This document shows positions 17,855-25,119 of a stretch of 64,000 bases of DNA, in pieces (the first letter of the stretch is position 1; each line of letters opens with the position of its first letter). Made by a program: the position numbers and the translations under genes. The stretch is from positions 272,478 to 336,477 of the forward strand of contig NZ_FPAG01000005.1 of assembly GCF_900116365.1 (NCBI RefSeq), written 5' to 3'. The notes beneath the pieces were generated by a model. The model was not told the DNA's origin, searched no databases, and saw only the letters and a program-made list of their open reading frames with translations. Source of the stretch: Zhouia amylolytica (lineage in GTDB: Bacteria; Bacteroidota; Bacteroidia; Flavobacteriales; Flavobacteriaceae).

Positions 17855-19027
17855 TTAAATATTATTTCCTCTCCCTCTTGAATTTCCTCGTGTATTTCTT
17901 GAAGAGCTGGCTTTTCTGGTACTACCGGAAGCTTTTTTGTTATAAGTTCTGGAAGACCTGTTTGTGCTATACTTTTGAGTCGGTTTAGAACGTTTTACTG
18001 ATCTTGAAGCCGTATTTGATTTTCTTTGTTCATATGGCCTTTTTGCGACATTGCTACTTCGCTTTTTATCTGATGATCTTGAATAAGACTTTTTCTTTGG
18101 GGTACTATTTCTATTTGAATTATATACACGGGTATTTGAGGTTTTGTTAGGACTCACTTTTCTCGTGTTGTTATATCTTCTGTTGGTAGCAACATCAGAT
18201 TTGCTACGGTTGTTAGAAGCCCTGCTGTAGTCTCTATTTCTATCAGGAGCATTTCGGTTAACCGAACGCGTATTGCTTCTTCGGGTTTCTGTATTTAAAC
18301 TACGATTTCTAACATTTCTAACCGTTGCATCATCTCTTCTTGTCTTTACACGTCTGTCATTCCTGTAAACTTTGTTTCTACCATTGTTATTCTTATAGTG
18401 ATAGGTTCTTCCTACTGTAGCATAAGATCTTCTGTAATTGTTTCTATAAGGTCTGTAATACGTATATCTTACAGGTTCATAGTATCTTCTGTAAGGCTTA
18501 TAGCTTACATAGCAATATGAAGGTCTTGGTCTCACAAAATATCGGTGATACGGTCTGTAAATATATCTTCTGTTATAAACATTGATATAACCACTATATC
18601 TGATAAAAACACCATGAGGATTATAGTATGCGTATAGTCCACCAATTCTGTAGATACGATTATTTCGATAAAACACATCGATATTTCCTATTCTTGATAC
18701 ACGCCCATAGAAATCATAGTAAACGGGTGTGTTAAGTACTTGTATTACAGCGCCATAATCATCGTATTGTACATAACGATCATATCCATATCCAGAATTA
18801 AAACTGATGTTTACATTTCGTGTATTAACATTCACTCCAATATAATTAGGGTTGTCAATAAAGAAATCAAATTCACCATTCGGATACACAGAGAAGGTAA
18901 TTCCATCTTCTACAAATATAAATTGATCACCGTATCCATATCCGTTAATAGCCGTCGAATTAGTTTTTGCGTTTATAGCAAGGGGACTGGCTAAAACCAT
19001 AACTAGTAATATTGCTAATTTTTTCAT
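17855..19027 (-). CDS. secreted Tyr/Asn/Arg-rich low-complexity protein
   Basis: About 390 residues. A signal peptide (MKKLAILLVMVLASPLAINA) is followed by a beta-rich region of about 130 residues rich in Gly, Tyr and Asn (ISFNSGYGYDRYVQYDDYG), then a Tyr/Arg/Pro stretch (RRYIYRPYHRYFVRPRPSY), and a C-terminal half made almost only of Arg, Lys, Ser, Asn and Thr. Tyrosine-arginine stretches and the very high basic charge are unusual for an exported protein. I do not recognise a family. I chose the ATG at 19027 because it starts a clean signal peptide; an upstream ATG at 19051 adds eight residues. Confidence 0.8.
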   Translation of the reverse strand: MKKLAILLVMVLASPLAINAKTNSTAINGYGYGDQFIFVEDGITFSVYPNGEFDFFIDNPNYIGVNVNTRNVNISFNSGYGYDRYVQYDDYGAVIQVLNTPVYYDFYGRVSRIGNIDVFYRNNRIYRIGGLYAYYNPHGVFIRYSGYINVYNRRYIYRPYHRYFVRPRPSYCYVSYKPYRRYYEPVRYTYYRPYRNNYRRSYATVGRTYHYKNNNGRNKVYRNDRRVKTRRDDATVRNVRNRSLNTETRRSNTRSVNRNAPDRNRDYSRASNNRSKSDVATNRRYNNTRKVSPNKTSNTRVYNSNRNSTPKKKSYSRSSDKKRSSNVAKRPYEQRKSNTASRSVKRSKPTQKYSTNRSSRTYNKKASGSTRKASSSRNTRGNSRGRGNNI

Positions 19028-19051
19028 GACTAAAGATTTTTTGTTAAACAT

Positions 19052-19408
19052 TTATTTTTCGACTGGCTAGTCATTGTCAAACGTTACAAGCACCGTGCCA
19101 AAATATTATTAAAATGTTTTTAAGTATTTAACCTGCTGTTATCCAGGTGTTTATTTTTTTAGATAAAGAAACCTCTCAAATACTAATAAATGAGAGGTTT
19201 CCAACTAACCAACCAAAAAACTAATCTGTTATTACGGATTAGTTCCACCATCTTTAGTTCAAAGGTTATGCCAAAGTGATATAATCAGAATAAAGCTGAT
19301 CCCGGCAATAACTTAAAACAGCACAATAGTATTAGTTAATGCATTTATATGATAAATAACTCTCCATTTCACTCTATACATTTGCAATATTCAAATAACA
19401 TAAATATT
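19052..19408. other. gene-free region with two hairpins
   Basis: No coding frame seen. Two inverted repeats lie in tandem: 19169-19178 with 19191-19200 (ten-base-pair perfect stem), and 19219-19228 with 19235-19244 (ten pairs including one G-U). On the minus strand the second is followed by a run of six T, as in a terminator, yet no minus-strand gene lies upstream of it. The right end holds the promoter of the hydroxyproline operon. Confidence 0.6.
19377..19384 (+). promoter_or_regulatory. candidate promoter of the hydroxyproline operon
   Basis: TACATTTG is an exact TAnnTTTG match. The transcription start would fall near 19391, about 18 bases before the ATG at 19409. No -33 TTTG is present, which would fit a promoter needing an activator. 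Confidence 0.55.
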
Positions 19409-20326
19409 ATGAGGACAGTAAAGTGGAATGGGGTTTACCCAGCAGTTACAACAAAGTTCAAAGAGAATGGAGATTTAGATATTCCAGCTTTTTTAAAGAA
19501 TATTGAGCATCAAATTGATGCTGGAGTAAATGGTATTATTATCGGGGGCTCTTTAGGGGAGAGCAGTACCTTAACTCACGATGATAGGTTAGCTTTATTA
19601 GAGGCAACCGTAGCGGCTTTCGGGGATCAAACGGATGTGTTATTAAATGTTGCAGAAGGAGCTACTACAGCTGCTATAGAGTTAGTGCAAAGAGCTGAAA
19701 AAGCGGGAGCCCATGGGTTTATGTTATTGCCTCCAATGATGTATAAACCAACCGATCAGGAGGTAGCAGACTATTTTAAGACCGTTGCCAGAAGTACCAA
19801 ATTACCAATTTTACTTTATAATAATCCTGTTGATTATAAGATAGAGATCACACTACCTATATTTGAGCAATTGGCATCTGAAGCCAATATTCAGGCGGTA
19901 AAAGAAAGTACACGTGATATTTCAAATGTGACGCGAATGAAAAACAAGTTTGGTGATCGTTTTAAAATTCTTTGTGGAGTGGATACCCTGGCAATGGAAG
20001 AACTTCTGATGGGAGCTGACGGATGGGTTGCAGGATTGGTATGTGCCTTCCCAAAGGAGACGGTAGCTATTTATGAATTAGTAAAAGCAGGTAAGATAGA
20101 CGAGGCATTGGAAATTTACCGATGGTTTTTGCCTATCTTAGAGTTGGATATCAATCCTCAACTGGTTCAGAATATCAAACTTGCGGAAGTAATGACGGGA
20201 ATTGGTACAGAACCGGTTAGAGCTCCACGTCATATCTTGGTTGGAGATGAAAGAAAAAGGGTAATCAAGATTTTAGAAGATGGTATTGCTTCTAGACCTA
20301 TATTACCTGATTATAAAAACTTATAA
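19409..20326 (+). CDS. DapA-family lyase, probable pyrroline-4-hydroxy-2-carboxylate deaminase
   Basis: A 305-residue aldolase-type TIM barrel. It has the Schiff-base lysine Lys165 (VKESTRD) and catalytic Tyr137 (LLYNNPVDY), and GGSLGESSTL at the carboxylate site. The family includes dihydrodipicolinate synthase, sugar-acid dehydratases and the deaminase converting pyrroline-4-hydroxy-2-carboxylate to 2-oxoglutarate semialdehyde plus ammonia. The operon partners (epimerase, D-amino acid dehydrogenase, semialdehyde dehydrogenase) point to the last. I chose the ATG at 19409, since an in-frame ATG at 19349 lies upstream of the predicted promoter. It is 11 bases before the next gene. Confidence 0.88.
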   Translation: MRTVKWNGVYPAVTTKFKENGDLDIPAFLKNIEHQIDAGVNGIIIGGSLGESSTLTHDDRLALLEATVAAFGDQTDVLLNVAEGATTAAIELVQRAEKAGAHGFMLLPPMMYKPTDQEVADYFKTVARSTKLPILLYNNPVDYKIEITLPIFEQLASEANIQAVKESTRDISNVTRMKNKFGDRFKILCGVDTLAMEELLMGADGWVAGLVCAFPKETVAIYELVKAGKIDEALEIYRWFLPILELDINPQLVQNIKLAEVMTGIGTEPVRAPRHILVGDERKRVIKILEDGIASRPILPDYKNL

Positions 20327-20337
20327 AAAAATATACT

Positions 20338-21912
20338 ATGATTACCGATAATTTAATTGCCGGAAATCCTAGCGGAATAGGTGCAGAAACGATTAAAGCT
20401 GTCGACCCGGCTAAAAGAACTCAAACCTCAGAATTGTTTAAATGTGCAACAGAGGATGAGTTAAACACGGCGGTTCAGGAAGCATATAATGCCTGGCTGA
20501 CGTATAAAAACCTAAGTGGGAGTAAAAAAGCTCAGTTTTTAAGGACTATTGCAGACGAAATAGAAGCTTTGGGTGATACACTTGTTCAGCGTGTAATGAT
20601 AGAATCTGGTTTACCAGAGGGAAGAGTTGTCGGCGAACGCGGACGAACTTGTGGACAATTGAGACTCTTTGCTGAACTTTTGGAAGAAGGAAGTTGGGTA
20701 GAGGCCAGGATAGATGAGGCAATGCCTGATAGAACTCCATTACCACGTGTCGATATACGAAAAATGCTACAGTCAACAGGACCTGTAGCAGTTTTTGCAG
20801 CTAGTAATTTTCCTTTAGCTTTTTCAACGGCAGGGGGGGATACGGCCTCAGCTTTAGCTGCTGGTTCTCCTGTGATCGTTAAGGCACATTCTTCTCATCT
20901 GGGAACGAATGCCCTGGTGGCAGAAGCCATTACCAAAGCGGTTAAAAAATGTGGATTGCCAGGAGGTGTTTTTTCTTCGGTACAAGGCTCTGGAAGAACG
21001 GTAGGTAAAAAGCTTGTACAGCATCCATTGATAAAAGCAGTAGGCTTTACAGGTTCATATACTGGTGGGATGGCATTGGTAAAAGCAGCTAATGAAAGAA
21101 AAGAACCAATTCCGGTTTATGCCGAAATGGGGAGTATTAATCCGGTATTTGTTTTAAACCAAAAGATTAAAACCGAAGGAAAAGCTATAGCCGCTCAAAT
21201 AGCAGGGTCTGTTAATCTTGGGGCAGGACAATTTTGTACAAATCCAGGTTTAACCATTGTTGAAAAAGGAGAAGGACTAAAGGAATTTATGGAGGCTCTT
21301 ACAGAAGAATTCGCCAAACTCGATGCAGCAACGATGCTAAACGAAACCATTCATTCAGCTTATGTAAATGGGAAAAAGGAATGTGTTGATCAAGCGGAAG
21401 TGTCCTTGCTGTTTGATGCAGAAAGTAATGATGATTCTTGGAAAGGCCGACCAGGTATAGCGCAAGTTTCGGCAAAAGATTTTATCAAGAACAATACATT
21501 ACATCAAGAGGTTTTTGGTCCATTCACCCTGCTGGTGGTTTGTGAAAATAAAGAAGAGTTAAACGAGGTAACCCGGGCTCTGGAAGGTCAGTTAACAGGA
21601 TCAATATTAGGCACCGAAGATGATCTTAACAACAATCCTACGCTAATTGAAAATTTATCTCAACGTGTTGGCCGTTTAATATTTAATGGGGTTCCGACAG
21701 GTGTTGAGGTATGCCATGCCATGCATCATGGCGGACCATTTCCATCTACTTCCAATGGTATGTATACCTCAGTAGGAACAGATGCAATTAAACGATTTGT
21801 ACGTCCCCTTTCTTTTCAAAATGCACCGCAAAGTATATTACCTGATGCCTTGAAAGATGGGAATCCATTAAACATATGGCGTAAGGTAAATGGTTTAACA
21901 ACTAAAGAATAA
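20338..21912 (+). CDS. aldehyde dehydrogenase, probable 2-oxoglutarate semialdehyde dehydrogenase
   Basis: A 524-residue NAD(P)-dependent aldehyde dehydrogenase. Catalytic Cys300 lies in GAGQFCTNPGL and the general base Glu263 in YAEMGSINPVF; FAASNFPLAFS and GFTGSYTGG are the cofactor-binding motifs. The GQFCTNPGL form is typical of 2-oxoglutarate (2,5-dioxopentanoate) semialdehyde dehydrogenases. It would oxidise the product of the upstream deaminase to 2-oxoglutarate and feed the TCA cycle. Flanked by 11- and 10-base gaps within the operon. Confidence 0.9.
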   Translation: MITDNLIAGNPSGIGAETIKAVDPAKRTQTSELFKCATEDELNTAVQEAYNAWLTYKNLSGSKKAQFLRTIADEIEALGDTLVQRVMIESGLPEGRVVGERGRTCGQLRLFAELLEEGSWVEARIDEAMPDRTPLPRVDIRKMLQSTGPVAVFAASNFPLAFSTAGGDTASALAAGSPVIVKAHSSHLGTNALVAEAITKAVKKCGLPGGVFSSVQGSGRTVGKKLVQHPLIKAVGFTGSYTGGMALVKAANERKEPIPVYAEMGSINPVFVLNQKIKTEGKAIAAQIAGSVNLGAGQFCTNPGLTIVEKGEGLKEFMEALTEEFAKLDAATMLNETIHSAYVNGKKECVDQAEVSLLFDAESNDDSWKGRPGIAQVSAKDFIKNNTLHQEVFGPFTLLVVCENKEELNEVTRALEGQLTGSILGTEDDLNNNPTLIENLSQRVGRLIFNGVPTGVEVCHAMHHGGPFPSTSNGMYTSVGTDAIKRFVRPLSFQNAPQSILPDALKDGNPLNIWRKVNGLTTKE

Positions 21913-21922
21913 TGTAATATAA

Positions 21923-22924
21923 GTGAAAAAACGTTTTTTTTGTATCGATGCCCATACTTGTGGGAATCCGGTACGTCTTGTTGCTGGTGGGGGACCGAAG
22001 CTAGAAGGAGCGAATATGATGGAGAAAAGGTTACACTTTTTAAATTCATTCGACTGGATACGCAAAGGACTTATGTTTGAACCCCGGGGACACGATATGA
22101 TGTCCGGTAGTATTTTATATCCACCTGCCGATCCAACCAATGATGTTGGAGTATTATTTATTGAAACCAGTGGATGTTTACCCATGTGCGGACATGGTAC
22201 CATTGGAACGGTTACAATAATGATCGAAGAGGGGTTGGTGGATCCATTGGTGCCTGGGAAATTAAGATTGGAAACTCCTGCAGGGCTTGTTAATGTGGAA
22301 TACCTAGAGGAAAACGGAAAGGTGAAGTCCGTTAAACTTACTAACGTACCATCATTTCTTTATAAAGAAGAATTAACAGTGGAATGTCCTGATTTAGGGG
22401 AGTTGGTTGTCGATGTGGCTTACGGAGGGAATTTCTACGCTATTGTCGATCCTCAAAAGAACTTTAAAGGGATACAACATTACAATGTTTCACAACTCGT
22501 AACCTGGAGTCCTGTAATCAGGCACCTGTTGAATGAAAAATATGAATTTCAACACCCTGTAGATAAAAACATCAATGGTCTTAGTCATGTACTTTGGACG
22601 GGTGATACGTTATCTGATGATGCAGATGCACGGAATGCAGTTTTTTACGGAGACCGCGCCATAGACCGATCGCCATGTGGTACAGGAACATCGGCAAGAA
22701 TGGCACAGTGGTTTGCGAAAGGAAAATTAAAAGCAGGAAATAAATTTATCCATGAGAGCTACATAGGTTCTAAATTTATTGGATGTGTTGAAGAGGTAAC
22801 CTCGTGTGGTGAATACCAGGCCATTATTCCGAGTATTTCAGGATGGGCTAAAGTATTTGGTTACAATACCATAGTTATAGATGAGGAAGATGATCCTTAT
22901 GCTCACGGATTTCAAGTAATTTAA
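21923..22924 (+). CDS. 4-hydroxyproline epimerase (proline racemase family)
   Basis: A 333-residue cofactor-independent epimerase converting trans-4-hydroxy-L-proline to cis-4-hydroxy-D-proline. Both catalytic thiols are present: Cys89 in MCGHGTIG and Cys252 in SPCGTGTSARMA. Two cysteines exclude the trans-3-hydroxyproline dehydratase branch, which has Thr at one of them. The context favours 4-hydroxyproline over proline. Translation starts at GTG (21923); the peptide KKRFFCIDAHTCGNPVRL then matches the family N-terminus. The dehydrogenase gene follows after one base. Confidence 0.93.
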   Translation: MKKRFFCIDAHTCGNPVRLVAGGGPKLEGANMMEKRLHFLNSFDWIRKGLMFEPRGHDMMSGSILYPPADPTNDVGVLFIETSGCLPMCGHGTIGTVTIMIEEGLVDPLVPGKLRLETPAGLVNVEYLEENGKVKSVKLTNVPSFLYKEELTVECPDLGELVVDVAYGGNFYAIVDPQKNFKGIQHYNVSQLVTWSPVIRHLLNEKYEFQHPVDKNINGLSHVLWTGDTLSDDADARNAVFYGDRAIDRSPCGTGTSARMAQWFAKGKLKAGNKFIHESYIGSKFIGCVEEVTSCGEYQAIIPSISGWAKVFGYNTIVIDEEDDPYAHGFQVI

Positions 22925-22925
22925 T

Positions 22926-24179
22926 ATGGGGAGAAAATCAGTACATATTGTAGGTGGCGGAATTATTGGTTTATGTTCTGCATGGTATCTTAATCAACAG
23001 GGTTTTGAGGTAACTATTATTGATAAAGGTGACCTTACCGATGGAGCTTCCCATGGAAATGCGGGCATGGTTGTACCTAGTCATGTGATTCCCCTGGCAT
23101 CACCGGGTATGATCTCACAGGGTATCAAGTGGATGTTTAACAGTAAGAGTCCTTTTTATGTTAAACCTCGCTTAGATTTATCTCTGCTGCAATGGACCTA
23201 TAAGTTTTATAAGTCTTGTAATGAAGGTCATGTAAAAAAGGCCATGCCTTTTTTATTTCACCTGAATGAATGGAGTAAAGAGCTATATCAGGAATTTGTA
23301 GCACATCCTGAATTTAATTTCAATTTTCAGAAAGATGGTCTGCTCATGCTTTATAGAACGGCGCATCAGGAAGAAGAAGAGAAAGAATTGGCTGAGAAGG
23401 CACATCATATTGGTTTAGATACTCAGGTATTGAATAATTCCCAGTTAAAAGAATTAGATCCTCATATTAATTCAGAAGTAAAAGGTGGGGTCTATTTTCC
23501 TGGAGATGCCAATTTGCATCCTAACAAATTTGTAAAGCAGTTAACCACTGTTTTAAAGAAAAATGGGGTCGTAATTCAAACTAATACAGAAGTGGTAGGC
23601 CTGGAGGAGCATAGAGGTAAGGTACATTCCATTGTACTTGAAGGAGGACAAAAAGTTGCGGTAGAGAACCTGCTTGTAGCCGGAGGAGCCTGGTCTGCTC
23701 AGATTCTAAAAAAATCAGGCCTAAAGATATATTTACAGGACGGAAAAGGATATAGCGTAACTTTTAACTCCTTGGCTAATAAACCGAAAATTCCGGCGAT
23801 TTTGACCGAGGGTAAAGTAGCTGTATCTCCCATAGGGGATGAACTAAGAATAGGAGGAACTCTAGAACTTGGAGGAATGTCTACAAATATTAATCAAAAT
23901 AGACTTGACGGAATATTTGAATGCCTGCCAAAGTATTATCAGGAAATTGATATCGATACTGAACAGAAGAAGAAGGTGTGGTATGGTTACAGACCTTGTA
24001 CTCCTGATGGTATGCCCTATATTGGAAAAGCAGATACTTGTAATAATCTCTATGTGGCTACAGGCCACGCCATGATGGGAGTTAGTATGGGACCGGCAAC
24101 TGGTAAGCTAATAGCAGAAATTATCTCTGATACCAAGCAATCTATGGATACCAGTATGTTTCGTCTTAACAGATTTTAA
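22926..24179 (+). CDS. FAD-dependent D-amino acid dehydrogenase, probable D-hydroxyproline dehydrogenase
   Basis: A 417-residue DadA-like flavoprotein. The N-terminal Rossmann motif is HIVGGGIIGLCSAWYL (GxGxxG), SHGNAGMVVPSH is the family's FAD/substrate loop, and the C-terminal GYRPCTPDGMPYIG and GHAMMGVSMGPATGKLIAE complete the FAD site. It would oxidise cis-4-hydroxy-D-proline to pyrroline-4-hydroxy-2-carboxylate. Last gene of the operon, one base after the epimerase; it converges on the AraC regulator. The electron acceptor is not clear. Confidence 0.9.
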   Translation: MGRKSVHIVGGGIIGLCSAWYLNQQGFEVTIIDKGDLTDGASHGNAGMVVPSHVIPLASPGMISQGIKWMFNSKSPFYVKPRLDLSLLQWTYKFYKSCNEGHVKKAMPFLFHLNEWSKELYQEFVAHPEFNFNFQKDGLLMLYRTAHQEEEEKELAEKAHHIGLDTQVLNNSQLKELDPHINSEVKGGVYFPGDANLHPNKFVKQLTTVLKKNGVVIQTNTEVVGLEEHRGKVHSIVLEGGQKVAVENLLVAGGAWSAQILKKSGLKIYLQDGKGYSVTFNSLANKPKIPAILTEGKVAVSPIGDELRIGGTLELGGMSTNINQNRLDGIFECLPKYYQEIDIDTEQKKKVWYGYRPCTPDGMPYIGKADTCNNLYVATGHAMMGVSMGPATGKLIAEIISDTKQSMDTSMFRLNRF

Positions 24180-24201
24180 TTGAATTTTAGGTTGGTTAGA
24201 T

Positions 24202-24241
24202 AAGAAGCCTTTGTTAGTTTTTAAACTGGCACTGGCTTCTT
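24202..24241. terminator. hairpin between convergent operon and AraC gene
   Basis: AAGAAGCC (24202-24209) pairs with GGCTTCTT (24234-24241), with a second small stem inside the loop. It lacks a clean T-run on either side, so termination is likely but not certain. Confidence 0.4.
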
Positions 24242-24242
24242 C

Positions 24243-25103
24243 TTATTTGAGTTGAATAGAGCGATATTGAGAAGGCGTTACGCTTTTTACCTTTTTGAAT
24301 TGACGATTGAAATTTGAAAGATTTTTAAAACCTACATCATAGCAAATATTTTCAATAGTGTTATTCTCATTTAGGAGTAGATTACACGCAGATTCTATTC
24401 GCAACTCATTTAAAAATTCCACATAAGTTTTTCTGGTGTGAAGTTTAAAATATCGGCTGAATTGGGATCGACTTAAATTGGCTACTTCGGCAATATCATC
24501 TATTTTAATATCATCTTCCAGATGATTAAAGGTGTAGTTTATGATGTCATTTAATCGAAGCCCGTCTTTTTCCTGAATTGAAAAGCGATAAACATCAGAG
24601 TTAATGAAGCTTTTGGAAGCTTTGTTAAGTACTGATAATATTTGGAGTAATTGAATTATTAATTCTTCTTCTTTTTGTAAAGGCATTTTTAAAATCTGCT
24701 GATGAATAGCTTTTTTTAATGGGCCTTCAATTAAAATACCTCTTTTGCTTTCTTGTAGCAGCGTGTGGATGTTTTTTAATTCAGGAATATTAAAAAAATT
24801 TTGACCAAAAGAGTTAAGGTTAAAAAAGAGAGATACTGAATAAACACCTGTTGAAGCTTCAGAAAAATAGGGCTTTGCGCTTTTCATTAAATGCGGAATA
24901 TTGCTGCCTAATATAAAAGTATCACCAGGTTTAAACTGGGTCATATTATTACCACTGTACAAAATACCCTCACCTTTTTCAATAGTGGTAATTTGAAACT
25001 CCGAATGATAATGAAGCCGATCATAAAAGTGTAATCCTTCATCGATTTGAACTCTTAAGGAAGAATTCTCAGATTTGGGTATTTTAAATGGAATCGGTTT
25101 CAT
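24243..25103 (-). CDS. AraC family transcriptional regulator
   Basis: A 286-residue regulator: an N-terminal cupin-like ligand domain (FQITTIEKGEGILYSGNNMT) and a C-terminal double helix-turn-helix (DIAEVANLSRSQFSRYFKLH and ENICYDVGFKNLSNFNRQFKK). Convergent to and adjacent with the hydroxyproline operon, so it is the natural candidate for its activator, with hydroxyproline or an intermediate as signal. It begins only 16 bases after the uvrA stop, so it may be cotranscribed with uvrA. No binding site was identified. Confidence 0.9.
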   Translation of the reverse strand: MKPIPFKIPKSENSSLRVQIDEGLHFYDRLHYHSEFQITTIEKGEGILYSGNNMTQFKPGDTFILGSNIPHLMKSAKPYFSEASTGVYSVSLFFNLNSFGQNFFNIPELKNIHTLLQESKRGILIEGPLKKAIHQQILKMPLQKEEELIIQLLQILSVLNKASKSFINSDVYRFSIQEKDGLRLNDIINYTFNHLEDDIKIDDIAEVANLSRSQFSRYFKLHTRKTYVEFLNELRIESACNLLLNENNTIENICYDVGFKNLSNFNRQFKKVKSVTPSQYRSIQLK

Positions 25104-25119
25104 TTAAATCATGTATGAA

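Noticed and set aside
19235..19262. Minus-strand codons reading DGGTNP before a stop, as the tail of a lost gene
   Set aside because: An in-frame stop occurs two codons further upstream, so only a few codons support it.
19409..20326. Annotation as dihydrodipicolinate synthase (dapA) or N-acetylneuraminate lyase
   Set aside because: The Schiff-base site fits the family in general, but the operon partners all belong to hydroxyproline catabolism.
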